Shown here: positions 1 through 8,951 of the stretch, one piece after another
Layout: each line of letters opens with the position of its first letter
Numbering within the stretch: position 1 is the first letter of the stretch
Assembly (NCBI GenBank): GCA_017432685.1
Contig: JAFRIR010000130.1
Coordinates: 1 to 37,741 of the forward strand
DNA: 37,741 nt
Origin: Flexilinea sp.
GTDB lineage: Bacteria; Chloroflexota; Anaerolineae; Anaerolineales; Anaerolineaceae
Direction of reading: 5' to 3'
Notes under the pieces: model-generated
Seen by the model: only the letters and a program-made list of their open reading frames with translations
Databases searched by the model: none
Told to the model about the DNA's origin: nothing
Position numbers and translations under genes: made by a program

Positions 1-60
1 GCGCGTGTCCGCTGATGGTACTTGGAGGGCGACCTCCCGGGAGAGTAAGAAATTGCCAAC
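1..60 (+). rRNA. rrf: 5S ribosomal RNA, 3' part (cut by window edge)
   Basis: The first 60 bases match the 3' half of bacterial 5S rRNA. They read GCTGATGGTACT, then a G-rich/C-rich hairpin, then GGGAGAGTAAGAAATTGCCAAC, which corresponds to the E. coli CCGATGGTAGT...GCGAGAGTAGGGAACTGCCAGGC region. The 5' half lies outside the window, so I cannot tell whether it belongs to a 16S-23S-5S operon or stands alone. It is on the + strand while the following genes are on the - strand. Confidence 0.9.
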
Positions 61-79
61 TTCACTTTTTTTGTTTTAA
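60..79 (+). terminator. T-rich tract ending the 5S rRNA transcript
   Basis: A T-rich run (TTCACTTTTTTTGTTTTAAG) directly follows the 5S 3' end. With the terminal 5S stem it would act as an intrinsic terminator. The upstream arm of that stem is outside the window, so this rests on position and the T-run only. Confidence 0.5.
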
Positions 80-132
80 GGGGTCGGATTTTGTAGACTC
101 GTGCGAAGCATGAGTCGGAAGGATCTGACCCC
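80..132. repeat. Small palindromic element, family C copy 1
   Basis: The ends GGGGTCGGAT (80-89) and ATCTGACCCC (123-132) pair with one mismatch. The interior forms its own stem, GACTCGTGC-gaa-GCATGAGTC. It resembles REP/MITE-like palindromes of the GGGGTCAGA type. A second copy follows at 213-279. Confidence 0.6.
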
Positions 133-159
133 GAAGACCCGGTAACGGGCAATCGGCGC

Positions 160-179
160 TGTCCTCCCCGAGGTACAGG
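160..179 (+). repeat. Dispersed repeat, family D copy 1
   Basis: The 19-mer TGTCCTCCCCGAGGTACAG is found again, inverted, at 37543-37561. The bases after it (GGTAC-GTCCCTCT) also resemble those next to the other copy, so a longer diverged element is likely. Confidence 0.55.
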
Positions 180-212
180 CCCACTTCGCGGTACCGTCCC
201 TCTTTCTCAAGC

Positions 213-279
213 GGGGTCAGATTCCTCCAACTCTTCGCTCGTGCTCCGCACATCGCGCGAGTCTGCGGAATCCGACCCC
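213..279. repeat. Small palindromic element, family C copy 2
   Basis: Outer arms GGGGTCAGATTCC (213-225) and GGAATCCGACCCC (267-279) are complementary apart from one position. It is the same family as 80-132. Positions 133-212 between the two copies contain no supportable gene. Confidence 0.6.
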
Positions 280-286
280 GAGCATT

Positions 287-1120
287 TTAAAACATCGTTT
301 CTTCGCGGTCGGAGTCGGTGGGAATATCGGGAAAGTAAAGCTCTTCCTGCCAGAGGTCATCGGGAGGCTCCGGTTCAGCGGGATCAGGCAGGTCCGGATC
401 GATCGGGTTCAGCGCTGTTTCCGGAAAGCAATAACTCCGATACCCGCAGTGCTCACAGCGGCGCAATTTTTCCGTTCGCGGGTAGTCCGCTTCTTCAGTT
501 TTCAGCATCTCCCGTGCAAGGGTCCGGAGCCATGTCATGTCCTGACCGTATTCCTCCTCCGAATAAGGCAGGCGGAGAGTTCCCTCCGGATACTGCGGGA
601 ACCAATAAACCATCTCAATGTTTTCCGCCGGAACCCCATGCATACCGGCGCCCAACAGCCGGGGAGCACAGGGACAGGCGAGAAAACGGTAAAGTCGGGT
701 CTGCGGAGAACGGGCGTAATGCGCTCGATCCGGCGGAAGAGAGCCTGTCTTCCAGTCAAAGACAGTCAGCCGGTCATCCGTCACAGCCAGGGCATCAAAC
801 TTTCCCAGCCACAACACATCCGCAAAGCTCAGTGAAACTTCTTTTTCCGCAAAAAGCTGCTGCGGTTTCCCGATCGGCTGTTTCCGGCAAAAGGTTTCGA
901 CCCATGTTACCAGCTCCGGTTCATCGGCGGGGAGGATCAGCGACTCACGGGGAAAGCCGAGAATCAGCTGACGCGCCAGCAGATGGAAGTCATCGCCCTC
1001 CCGGACATTACCCGATGCTGACGTTTCTACCGGCCAGACCAGCCGGCGGATGTAGCTGAGGTAATAGAGCCGCCTGCAGCGTTCAAAAGCGTTGATTTGG
1101 GTTTGAGTGAGTATGTTCAT
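287..1120 (-). CDS. PD-(D/E)XK nuclease with Fe-S cysteines (RecB/AddB C-terminal type)
   Basis: A 277-residue stand-alone nuclease. The catalytic core is visible as H46, E93, D109 (GKFDAL), D122 and K124 (FDWKTG), the RecB-family PD-(D/E)XK pattern. One N-terminal cysteine (C15, FERCRR) and a C-terminal CEHCGYRSYC group (C222, C225, C231) match the four-cysteine Fe-S staple of AddB nuclease domains. It lies downstream of two helicase-like genes and probably supplies their nuclease activity in processing double-strand DNA ends (inference). I chose the ATG at 1120. An in-frame ATG at 1180 would add 20 residues, but these are encoded by a 7-nt-period hairpin repeat and overlap the end of the upstream gene. 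Neither start has a clear Shine-Dalgarno sequence. The C-terminal tail is acidic and proline-rich. Confidence 0.85.
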   Translation of the reverse strand: MNILTQTQINAFERCRRLYYLSYIRRLVWPVETSASGNVREGDDFHLLARQLILGFPRESLILPADEPELVTWVETFCRKQPIGKPQQLFAEKEVSLSFADVLWLGKFDALAVTDDRLTVFDWKTGSLPPDRAHYARSPQTRLYRFLACPCAPRLLGAGMHGVPAENIEMVYWFPQYPEGTLRLPYSEEEYGQDMTWLRTLAREMLKTEEADYPRTEKLRRCEHCGYRSYCFPETALNPIDPDLPDPAEPEPPDDLWQEELYFPDIPTDSDREETMF

Positions 1121-1175
1121 AGTTAGTAGTTGATAGTTGGCAGTTTCTATCAACTGCCAGCTATCAACTAATTCC
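1121..1175. repeat. Heptamer-period repeat with inverted arms (H1)
   Basis: It reads as AGTTAGT/AGTTGAT/AGTTGGC, then a short loop, then a reverse copy (CAACTGCCAGCTATCAACTA). The 7-nt period is the same as in many other gaps of this window. It sits between the helicase stop and the nuclease start. Confidence 0.6.
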
Positions 1176-3426
1176 TCCATGTCGCGCGGAGCTTCATCAC
1201 AACGTTAGCTTCAGTGGTTTTGCCGTAACGCCCGGAGTTGAAGGAGACGTAAAGTCCCTTCTTTGCCCGGGTGATGCCTACATAAAGCAGCCTCAGCCGT
1301 TCCTTTACACCATCCAGCCAGGCTTCCCGACTGCCGTCACCCCGCCGATAGCGAAGCCCCGGTTCCACACCGGAGACCGCTTTCAGTGCCTGCAAAATCT
1401 CCGCCTGCAGGTCCAGGTTGTCGCGGACGTAGCGGGGTTTGTAGCGGCGATTGACGTACTGTGCCTCGGATCCATCCGGGAAATCATAATTGTTGCAGCT
1501 GGTGAGAAACACCTGATCCCATTCCAGCCCTTTGGCTTTATGATAAGTCGTCACTACGATCTTCCCGGGATAATCATTGGGGTCGAACTGCGAATCCGAG
1601 CCGCGCAGCCCGGCATAAAGATTGGCATTGGAAGCGATCTTTCGGACTTCTGCTGCCATGGAACCGAGGCCGAGCTCCGGGTTCATGCGCACGATCTGGG
1701 AAAGCAGTATCCCGATCTGTCCGGCACAGCAGAGGTCTTCCGAGGTATGGAAAAGATCCTGACCGATCAGCAGGATCAGCTGGTCAATAGGCAGAAATCG
1801 GGCGTCCAGCCAGCGTTTGAGAAAATAACGGAAACGGAAAATCGTTTGCTGCAGAAATTCTTCGAAGCCCAAGCTTTCGATCAGCTGCTGCAGGGAGTCC
1901 TCTGAGACCGGATAAAAGAATTCTTCAGGATGCTCCAGCGCTTCGAAAACCGCTTCTATCTTCGCCTGGTCTTCAGCGGTCAGGTGAAACTCGCCCTTTT
2001 CCCGCTCTCCGTAAAGCATACGAAACAACGCCAGACAGTGCTTACGGTTCAGGGGCAGAGAGAGCCAGTCCAGCACTACCGCGATCACATCCGCGGACGC
2101 CCGGGCTTTTTTGGTGCTCTTCAGTACCTCAACCACTTCGATCGGGAAATCCTCCAGCCGGTTCACGAACTCTTTGCCGTACTCATTGGAAGGGGTGAGG
2201 ATCGCGATGGTCTCGCTCGGGCGCTCCTGTGCATGTTTCACCGCCAGCCGGCTGATGGCATCGATCTCGTCCCGGGTGGAATAAAGCTGCGGGTCATAAA
2301 CAATGCGGGAAGGGTCGTCCGGCGGGTTGCCCTGTTTGTCACCTGGAGGCGTCAGACGGATAAAAGGCTTTGTCAAACCATCGCGGCAGGCGGGATTGGG
2401 ATGGGCATTGACGACATAATTCACCAGACGGTTGGCCTGGGCAAGCACACTTCGCTGAGACCTGCCGGCGGTTTCCATGGGCACGTTCAGCTGAGCCTTC
2501 GCGATGAAATTGCGCAGGTATTTCGGGTTGGCGGTGGTGAAGGTCTCGTTGATGGCCTGGTTCGGGTCCCCGACCCGCACCCAGTTGCCGGACCGGGCTG
2601 TCAGCAGCCGCAGCACTTCTTCCTGGATCAGTGAACTGTCCTGTGCCTCGTCCTCCAGAATGTAAGGCCAGCGGTTCTGCAGGTAGGCAAGGTAGGCGCT
2701 GTCTGAGGCAAGCAGCCTGTAGGCATTAAACATCAGGTCGGCAAAATCCATCGCCGGATAGTTCCGCAGCTGGGTCTGGTAAAAGCCATAAATGTCACAA
2801 ACCATCTCCAGCAGCGGACGGGCAAAGCGGTCTTCCATCTTATCCAGATTGGTTCGCAGCTCTTCCGGGGTGATGTGATAATCCTTCGCCTGTGAAATCA
2901 CATTGCGGACGATATCCGTCACGTCCTGCTGCCATTTCTCCCGGTAATGTTCATCCTGTTTCTCCGGACGCAGGTTTGGATCGATCACCAGGTCAAAGGT
3001 GTCGCGCATATCCGCGTCCAGCCACAGGTCCACCGCCCGCTGCAGCAGCGCGTTCGAGCCGACTTCATCCAGCACCGTAAAGTCATCTTCAATGCCCAGC
3101 TGCTGTGTATGACCCCGGATGATATCCAGCGCCATGCTGTGAAGGGTGCAAACCTTGTAGCCGATGCCCGGCAGCAGCCCGCGCTCTGCCAGGAAAGAGG
3201 CGATACGGGCGGAGAAGTTCAGCGCGGCGGCGTTGGAAAAGGTGACGATCAGGATCTCCTGATCCGGCTCCTGGTTCTCCGAAGCCCGGACCAGTTTTTC
3301 GATCAGGTCAGCTGCCAGCGCCGAGAGCGTGAAGGTCTTCCCGCTGCCGGGGACTGCCGAAATTCCCATAAGTCCGCCGGTGTAGGAGAGGATCTCCAGC
3401 TGCTCTTTTCGGGGAGTAAATGCCAT
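1168..3426 (-). CDS. UvrD/AddA-like superfamily 1 DNA helicase
   Basis: A 752-residue SF1A 3'-5' helicase/translocase. Motifs in order: Q-motif QLEIL, Walker A GSGKT (27-31), Ia VTFSNAAA (61-68), motif II EDEAQD (258-263), motif III GDPNQAI (286-292), motif V TYHKAKGLEWDQVFL and motif VI LLYVGITRAKKG near the C-terminus. It has no fused nuclease domain, unlike AddA and RecB. The nuclease is the next gene downstream (287-1120). The start ATG overlaps the upstream stop (TAATG), with GGGAGG six bases upstream, so translation is coupled to the AddB-like gene. The likely role is the motor of an AddAB-like end-resection or recombination-repair complex. A general UvrD repair helicase is the alternative. 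Confidence 0.9.
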   Translation of the reverse strand: MAFTPRKEQLEILSYTGGLMGISAVPGSGKTFTLSALAADLIEKLVRASENQEPDQEILIVTFSNAAALNFSARIASFLAERGLLPGIGYKVCTLHSMALDIIRGHTQQLGIEDDFTVLDEVGSNALLQRAVDLWLDADMRDTFDLVIDPNLRPEKQDEHYREKWQQDVTDIVRNVISQAKDYHITPEELRTNLDKMEDRFARPLLEMVCDIYGFYQTQLRNYPAMDFADLMFNAYRLLASDSAYLAYLQNRWPYILEDEAQDSSLIQEEVLRLLTARSGNWVRVGDPNQAINETFTTANPKYLRNFIAKAQLNVPMETAGRSQRSVLAQANRLVNYVVNAHPNPACRDGLTKPFIRLTPPGDKQGNPPDDPSRIVYDPQLYSTRDEIDAISRLAVKHAQERPSETIAILTPSNEYGKEFVNRLEDFPIEVVEVLKSTKKARASADVIAVVLDWLSLPLNRKHCLALFRMLYGEREKGEFHLTAEDQAKIEAVFEALEHPEEFFYPVSEDSLQQLIESLGFEEFLQQTIFRFRYFLKRWLDARFLPIDQLILLIGQDLFHTSEDLCCAGQIGILLSQIVRMNPELGLGSMAAEVRKIASNANLYAGLRGSDSQFDPNDYPGKIVVTTYHKAKGLEWDQVFLTSCNNYDFPDGSEAQYVNRRYKPRYVRDNLDLQAEILQALKAVSGVEPGLRYRRGDGSREAWLDGVKERLRLLYVGITRAKKGLYVSFNSGRYGKTTEANVVMKLRATWRN

Positions 3427-5669
3427 TATTCACCTCCCATGTTTGCAAAGGGCAGCATGCCGGCTGCCCGGAGCTGGTCTTCGATTGGCGGGGCGTCACT
3501 GACGCCGGGGTAGATCTCCGGGTCTTCCCGCAGTTCGGAGATGAATTCCACCTCCGGATAAGGCTCGCTGGGCCGGTCAAATTTGAAACGCCGTGTCAGT
3601 GTGGAAAAGAGGTAAAGCAGTTTGGAACGCTGTTCCATACCACCTTCGTTCAATTCCGAGGCGTAAGCACGGACCTGGGTGCGGCACCGTCGCAGCAAGC
3701 CGCAGAGCTGCCGTGTCATGTGTGCGTCGTTATAGGCGCCGGCGGTCAGGGCATCCCAGCGTTTTTCCGGCGGCCAGAAACGGCTGAGCACCGCGTCATT
3801 GGTCAGCTCACCGTAAAAGTGTTCCCACCAGCGGGGAGCGCCCACGTTCAGCCAGATCTGGTAGTCCGCTGTCCGGTTCATGGAAAGGAAGGCGGAGGTC
3901 AGCGAGATCAGCACGGTATCCTCCGGCTGTGCATAGATCTCTTCGTAGTATTTGGCGTTGACCATGCCGAGCCCCACCAGTTCAAAGTAATCCGCCCAGG
4001 TCAGGCGAAAGTCAGCCCTGCCCACCTTTTCCATGTAATCCAGTACTGCCCGGTATTTTGACATGGAATCCGCGGCTTTCTGAATGCCCAGATTGGTCTC
4101 CGGATCGGTGCGGAAGCCTTCACGGATTAGCACATCGGTGAAAAAATCGGAAACCACTCGGTCCGGGGAAAGCGCCTTGTTTTTGCGCTGGGTCTCGATC
4201 CATTTGCGCAGGATCTCGAAGCGTTCGGCGACAGGGTGCGGGATGCGCTGTCTTTTCTCATCCGAAAGGGAGGCGAAGGGTTTGATGTCGTAGGTGACCG
4301 TGTCCATCTCGTCCTGTTTCCGCTCCCGGAACATTCCCCCCACGATCAACTGCCCGCGCATCGGGTCCAGATCTTCGATGAAGCACTGCGCCATCTGGAC
4401 GATGTCCAGCAGACGGACCTGCGTCCCCGGGATCGGGTGCACCAGTTCGCAGAGTGTCAGCAGAGAACGGGTGACCCGTTCATTCAGCAGCGGACGGGAA
4501 GGACGGTGCAGGTAGACCCGGATGCCCTGCTCCCACAGACCGCGCTCCATTTCCGTATAAAGAACATCGGAAACCAGCGGAGCCAGGATCACGATATCTT
4601 TCGGCGCCACGCCCTGCACTTTGATGAGGTTTGCCACGTCATTGACCGCCTGGCGAATCATTTCGGGATAGTGATGACCGGAAGCAAAGCTGAAAGCCGT
4701 CCGAGGACTCACAGGAAGCTCACTGCTGCTCACCTTCGGATCCGTGATGACCCGTTCCATAGCTTGTACCGCAGGAGAGCTGACGAAGGACTCCTCAAAC
4801 TCCATCTTCACGGGACAGATCTCCTGCAGTGTCTCTGCAGAAAGCGGATCGCAGCCCATAAACCCGCGATAACCGCCGTCCCGGTCACTGATGAGCAGCA
4901 TGGAGCGGCACAGCGGTTCGATCTCCCGGACAAAATGATGAGCGGCAGGTACCTCTTCCTCCAGGTTGTCAAAGACGAAATGCAGCCGCTGTTCTTTCAG
5001 CCAGTTCCGGAAAACCGGGTTGGGCAGCAGCTGATGGGTGAAGACATCCAGCTGGAGGGAATAGTCCAGCAGATTGTTTTCCAGACATACCTGGCGGAAC
5101 AGGGCGCCGCATTCCTGTGCCTGATCAAACACGGGCAGAATCGCGCCATCTCCGCCCCAGCTCCCTTTCATCATGGTGGCATAGTCATCAAAAGGAATCC
5201 CGGCAGCAGCGCACTTGTGCATCGCCACCATCACCTGATTGAACACCCGGGAGGGAGAGGCAGTCAGTCCGTTGAAATAACCGGCGTTCCGGCGGGGTTT
5301 GATCAGCTTTGCCATGATGATCTGGGCTGCTTCGATGGTCAGGAACATCGGGTAGGCACGTTTCCGCCCGTACCCGCTCTCGTCGGCGATCAGCGGCCAG
5401 AAAAGCTTGAGGCAGCTTTGGATATAGCTGTTGTAGGTCGTGAGCTGAGGACGAATGCCTTCGCGTGAAATGAGGTCCTGATAGATGCTGCCGTAATTTC
5501 GTCCGGGCGTGAAGATCAGCGCCTGCGGCCAGGCATCACCGTTTTCCATCAGAAAACGCACCCGTTCCGCAGCAGCTGTTGACTTCCCGCATCCTGCCTT
5601 TCCCGAAAGCCAGATCCGGGCAGTTGGTGAGGACTCGATAAGTGTTGTTTGGTCTTTTGTAAAGATCAT
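3426..5669 (-). CDS. AddB-like degenerate SF1 helicase/ATPase
   Basis: A 747-residue protein with an intact Walker A (GKAGCGKST, residues 23-31) but degraded later helicase motifs. The motif II region reads VFDNLEEE rather than DEAQ, and the motif III region reads LISDRDGGYRGF. The C-terminal motif V-like segment (VLISLTSAFLSMNRTADYQIWL) and motif VI-like segment (LLRRCRTQVRAY) are still recognisable. This pattern of an active P-loop with an inactivated helicase is typical of AddB, but the C-terminal nuclease domain is missing and lies two genes downstream. It is the first gene of the set, and its stop overlaps the helicase start by one base. The ATG at 5669 lacks a strong Shine-Dalgarno sequence. 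Confidence 0.8.
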   Translation of the reverse strand: MIFTKDQTTLIESSPTARIWLSGKAGCGKSTAAAERVRFLMENGDAWPQALIFTPGRNYGSIYQDLISREGIRPQLTTYNSYIQSCLKLFWPLIADESGYGRKRAYPMFLTIEAAQIIMAKLIKPRRNAGYFNGLTASPSRVFNQVMVAMHKCAAAGIPFDDYATMMKGSWGGDGAILPVFDQAQECGALFRQVCLENNLLDYSLQLDVFTHQLLPNPVFRNWLKEQRLHFVFDNLEEEVPAAHHFVREIEPLCRSMLLISDRDGGYRGFMGCDPLSAETLQEICPVKMEFEESFVSSPAVQAMERVITDPKVSSSELPVSPRTAFSFASGHHYPEMIRQAVNDVANLIKVQGVAPKDIVILAPLVSDVLYTEMERGLWEQGIRVYLHRPSRPLLNERVTRSLLTLCELVHPIPGTQVRLLDIVQMAQCFIEDLDPMRGQLIVGGMFRERKQDEMDTVTYDIKPFASLSDEKRQRIPHPVAERFEILRKWIETQRKNKALSPDRVVSDFFTDVLIREGFRTDPETNLGIQKAADSMSKYRAVLDYMEKVGRADFRLTWADYFELVGLGMVNAKYYEEIYAQPEDTVLISLTSAFLSMNRTADYQIWLNVGAPRWWEHFYGELTNDAVLSRFWPPEKRWDALTAGAYNDAHMTRQLCGLLRRCRTQVRAYASELNEGGMEQRSKLLYLFSTLTRRFKFDRPSEPYPEVEFISELREDPEIYPGVSDAPPIEDQLRAAGMLPFANMGGE

Positions 5670-5717
5670 CTTTTTGTTTCACAATCAAGGAAGTAGGATA
5701 TAAATGACTTCCAAAAC

Positions 5718-5855
5718 TTAAGGGAACCTCTAAAAACTCCAATTTTTCTCTGTCCCGAGGAGATTCAGAGAATTTATTCTCTGAATCTCCTCGGGAGGTT
5801 TCCGGGGGCTGCCGCCCCCATACCCCCGCCCATTAGTTTTTAGAGGTGCCCTTAA
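5718..5855. mobile_element. MITE-like element, family B copy 1 (138 bp)
   Basis: Ends TTAAGGGAACCTCTAAAAAC and its imperfect inverse (GTTTTTAGAGGTGCCCTTAA) form 19-20-bp terminal inverted repeats bounded by TTAA. Inside are a 20-bp perfect hairpin (arms CCGAGGAGATTCAGAGAAT and its complement, 2-nt loop) and a second hairpin, GGGGGC-tgcc-GCCCCC. It encodes no protein. Full copies lie at 21470-21607 (138 bp) and 25484-25685 (with an insert). Fragments lie near 28298-28345 and at 31607-31660. Confidence 0.85.
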
Positions 5856-5924
5856 TACCTGACACCTGACACCTGCTCCCTATTTCCTACTTACTACTTC
5901 CTACTTCCTACTTACTACTTATCC
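5856..5924. repeat. Heptamer-period array (H2)
   Basis: Successive 7-nt units: CACCTGA x2, CACCTGC, then CTATTTC, CTACTTA, CTACTTC x2, CTACTTA x2. It starts directly at the end of B copy 1 and runs into the stop codon of the nucleoside kinase gene. Confidence 0.75.
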
Positions 5925-7628
5925 TTTCCAGGTGATGAAATCCTTCAGGTTGGAGCCGCCGACGAATTCCGAAAGGATGGAGTTGGCCGGGACAAGGCTC
6001 AGGTCCAGCGGGCGGACCCATTCCAGGAAAGCAAGCAGCCGTCTGGCTTCAACGTGTTCCGCAGTCCCATGGGGAACCATGCGCAGGGCAATATCCGCCA
6101 GGTTTTTCAGCGCGGAGACTTCGTAAACCAGCGAGGTGTTGATGAGCGTGTCCGCCAGATTCTGGTAAGGATTGATGTATTTCCGCTCTCCTGCGCGAAC
6201 CGATTCCCAGCGGGCGATAGTGGCTGCGGCACTGTAGCCCCGGTCACGGAAGTCGCGGACAATGCGGCGCAGCAGCCGGACGTCCAGCGTGGATACACGG
6301 TTATAGCGGTCCATGTTGATCTGCGTCATCGGCGCCACAAAGATCCGGTAAATGTTTTCAGGATCCAGATTTTCCTGCATCAGCGGGTTCAGTCCATGGA
6401 TGCCTTCCACGATCAGGATCTGGTTTTCCTTCATCTGCAGCACATCACCGGGAATCGATTTGCCGGTGACGAAATCGAATTTCGGGATCTGGACGGTCTC
6501 TCCGTTGATCAGCCGTCGGATGCAGTCCTGGAACAACGGAATGTTCAGCGCATGGACAGTTTCAAAGTCATAATCGCCGTTGGCATCCCGAGGGGTCAGA
6601 TCCCGGTCGAGGAAGAAGTTGTCCATTTCGATCGGGATCGGGGAAATGCCGTGGGTCAGCAGCTCGATGGAAAGCCGCTTGGAGGAGGTTGTTTTACCGG
6701 AAGAAGAAGGACCGGCGATCATCACGACTTTGATCTTGTCCCGGTGTTTGGAGATCGTTTCCGCAGCTTTGGTGAACTGACGGTCCTGCAGGGATTCTGA
6801 AACCAAAATCAGGTCTTCGATGCGCCCTTCATCAATGGCCTTGTTAACGGAGCTGAGCATGTGGATGTTCAGATTCTTTTGCCAGCTGCTGTATTCCTCG
6901 AAAATCGGGCGCATGCGCTTGTATTTTTCCAGCGCACCGATCTGCATGTTGGAGCCTGTGACCGGGTGACGCAGCAGGAACTGGTTTTCCCGCCCTGCAT
7001 CTTCCAGACGGAAATATTTCAGATATCCGGTAGAGGGAACCATGTAGCCATAAAAGTAATCCTGAAAATCATCCAGCTTATATGTCATCAGATACGGCTT
7101 TTTGCGGTAATTCAGCAGCTCGCATTTGTCTTCCTGATGTTTGGACTCGAAGAGAGCCTTTGCATCTGCCATGGGAATCTCCTCCCGGATGATCGGGTGA
7201 TCTGCTGAGGCCAGATGGCGCATTTCCTTCTCAAGCTGATGCCGGTCTTTTGTCGTGAAGGTTCGCGGTCCGTCAACCTTGCAGAGGATCCCACCGCCGT
7301 TGATGGAATGCATCACCACCAGATCGAAGCCGGAAAAGAGCTTTTCAAAACAGGCTGCCATCATGTAGACAAGCGATCGTTTGTAGATGACCTGTCCCTT
7401 GGAATCGGACATAGTCACAGGTTCTGCCCGCACACTGGTGTTGATGTTGTATCGCAGTTCCCGCAATTCGCCGTTCACGATCACGGCCATCAGTTCCGAT
7501 TCCAGCTCGGGGGTGAGGATCTCCATGAATTCTTCCAGTGTACTGCCGCGGGGACCTTCGATCAGACGTCCGTCCGGCAGCTCCACCTGGACCATCGCAG
7601 AAGGTTCAGAAAATTTAAATGCTCCCAT
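5919..7628 (-). CDS. TGS-domain nucleoside (uridine) kinase
   Basis: A 569-residue protein of the TGS/uridine-kinase fusion family. An N-terminal TGS domain (about 12-72) is followed by a threonyl-tRNA-synthetase second-additional-domain-like region (about 105-215). The C-terminal part is a phosphoribulokinase/uridine-kinase P-loop domain with Walker A GPSSSGKT (306-313) and the downstream ILIVEGIHGLNP strand. It probably phosphorylates uridine or cytidine using ATP or GTP. Substrate specificity cannot be read from sequence. I chose the ATG at 7628, six bases after AGGAGG. That Shine-Dalgarno lies in the last codons of mtaB and the start is 2 nt beyond the mtaB stop, so the two are co-translated. 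A longer upstream frame only overlaps mtaB and is not credible. Confidence 0.88.
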   Translation of the reverse strand: MGAFKFSEPSAMVQVELPDGRLIEGPRGSTLEEFMEILTPELESELMAVIVNGELRELRYNINTSVRAEPVTMSDSKGQVIYKRSLVYMMAACFEKLFSGFDLVVMHSINGGGILCKVDGPRTFTTKDRHQLEKEMRHLASADHPIIREEIPMADAKALFESKHQEDKCELLNYRKKPYLMTYKLDDFQDYFYGYMVPSTGYLKYFRLEDAGRENQFLLRHPVTGSNMQIGALEKYKRMRPIFEEYSSWQKNLNIHMLSSVNKAIDEGRIEDLILVSESLQDRQFTKAAETISKHRDKIKVVMIAGPSSSGKTTSSKRLSIELLTHGISPIPIEMDNFFLDRDLTPRDANGDYDFETVHALNIPLFQDCIRRLINGETVQIPKFDFVTGKSIPGDVLQMKENQILIVEGIHGLNPLMQENLDPENIYRIFVAPMTQINMDRYNRVSTLDVRLLRRIVRDFRDRGYSAAATIARWESVRAGERKYINPYQNLADTLINTSLVYEVSALKNLADIALRMVPHGTAEHVEARRLLAFLEWVRPLDLSLVPANSILSEFVGGSNLKDFITWKG

Positions 7629-7630
7629 TA

Positions 7631-8917
7631 TCATCCTCCTTCCCGGAAATCGGGTATCACGATACCGATCAGCTTCCCGTCCTGCCGTTCGCTGATCCGG
7701 ACGCTGTCGATCCGGTTGCGTACGGGAGTGGGGAAGATCGTTTTCACCGTCAGATAGTTTTCGGAAAGACCGTGCGTCTCCCACTGCCCGTCCGGCAGCT
7801 GTTGGGTCGACTCCCAAAGAACTTTACGGACCGATCCGATAAATGATGTTTCAAAGACAAATGTTTTTTGCTCGAACAAATCGCGCAGCTGTTTCGCGCG
7901 TTCCTTTTGAATTGCCTTCGGAACCTGGTCTTTCATCCGTGCTGCTGCCGTTCCGGGACGGGGTGAATAGGGGAAGATGTGTCCGCCCGCGAAGGGAAGC
8001 GAGTCAACGAATGCCAGTGTCTGCGCATGTTCCTCATCGGTCTCACCGGGAAAACCGGCGATCACATCCGTAGTGATGGCAAAAGCAGGGTTGACGGATA
8101 GGGCAGTCTCTGCCAGACGGCGGAATTCACCGAGGGTGGTTCGCCGGGCCATACGTTTGAGCACGGAATCGGATCCGGACTGTAAGGGCAGGTGAAAATG
8201 CGGACACATGCGCGGGTCTTCCCACAAGCGCAGAAAGCGATCTGAAAGGTTCCAGGATTCCAGCGAAGAGAGTCTGATACGCGGGATGTCCGTCTCCTTC
8301 AGCAGAAATTCGATCAGGTCTGCCAGTTCTTCACCCAGGTCGAGTCCCCAGGCGCCCAGATTCACTCCGGTCAGCACGATCTCTTTGCCTCCGGCGCTGA
8401 TGGCGGACTGCACGTCATGCAGCACCCGGGCTTTCGCTACACTGCGGGCTTTTCCGCGTACCAGCCGGGTCACGCAGAAGGTGCAATGGTTGTCACAGCC
8501 ATCCTGGATCTTGATGAAGGCTCTCGTCCGGGCATGTACACCGGGGAGTGTCACACGCTTCAACGGTTCCGTGTCAAAGTCGGTCTTTCCAAGTCCCAGG
8601 ACTGCTGCAGTCAGCTCATCTTTCTCCGCGTTGAGTATCACTTGTGAAACGCCCTCCATGGCAGCAGCTTCCCGAGGTTCCATGGAACTCCAGCAGCCGG
8701 TGACCACCACCTGCGCGCCGCCTTTTGCCGCACTGCGGACCTTGCCGCGGGAGTCGGAAGCGGCGGCGGCTGTCACCGAGCAGGTGTTGACCACCGCTAT
8801 ATCGGCGCTTTCCGCGTCCGGGACGATCTCATGTCCCAGTGCGGTGAACTGCGCCGCATAACGCTCGATTTCAGCCTGATTCAACCGGCAGCCGATTGTG
8901 TCAAAGAAGACTTTCAT
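7631..8917 (-). CDS. mtaB: tRNA t6A37 methylthiotransferase MtaB
   Basis: A 428-residue radical SAM methylthiotransferase. It would convert t6A at position 37 of ANN-decoding tRNAs to ms2t6A using SAM and Fe-S clusters. The N-terminal UPF0004 domain has C10 (TIGCRLNQAE), C46 (VNTCSV) and C75 (TGCWS) for the auxiliary cluster. The radical SAM CxxxCxxC is C141, C145, C148 (DGCDNHCTFCV). A C-terminal TRAM-like region follows. TIGCRLNQAE and the length fit MtaB better than MiaB or RimO. The ribosome binding site AAGGAG lies inside a 7-nt repeat array (H3) between proC and this gene. The stop is 2 nt before the kinase start. Confidence 0.9.
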   Translation of the reverse strand: MKVFFDTIGCRLNQAEIERYAAQFTALGHEIVPDAESADIAVVNTCSVTAAAASDSRGKVRSAAKGGAQVVVTGCWSSMEPREAAAMEGVSQVILNAEKDELTAAVLGLGKTDFDTEPLKRVTLPGVHARTRAFIKIQDGCDNHCTFCVTRLVRGKARSVAKARVLHDVQSAISAGGKEIVLTGVNLGAWGLDLGEELADLIEFLLKETDIPRIRLSSLESWNLSDRFLRLWEDPRMCPHFHLPLQSGSDSVLKRMARRTTLGEFRRLAETALSVNPAFAITTDVIAGFPGETDEEHAQTLAFVDSLPFAGGHIFPYSPRPGTAAARMKDQVPKAIQKERAKQLRDLFEQKTFVFETSFIGSVRKVLWESTQQLPDGQWETHGLSENYLTVKTIFPTPVRNRIDSVRISERQDGKLIGIVIPDFREGG

Positions 8918-8951
8918 TTACTCCTTACTACTTACTATTTTTTATTTATTT
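8918..8951. repeat. Heptamer-period array (H3) supplying the mtaB ribosome binding site
   Basis: On the minus strand it reads AGTAAGT/AGTAAGG/AGTAA before ATG. The AAGGAG in the last units is at the right distance to act as the mtaB Shine-Dalgarno. The other end of the array overlaps the proC stop codon (TAA). Confidence 0.65.

Noticed and set aside
62-253. A 63-codon ORF next to the 5S rRNA
   Set aside because: It is made of the family C and D palindromes and has no sign of being a gene.
7629-7817. N-terminal extension of the nucleoside kinase
   Set aside because: It overlaps the mtaB coding end in another frame. The residues are Arg/Asp-rich antisense-like, and AGGAGG directs the start at 7628.
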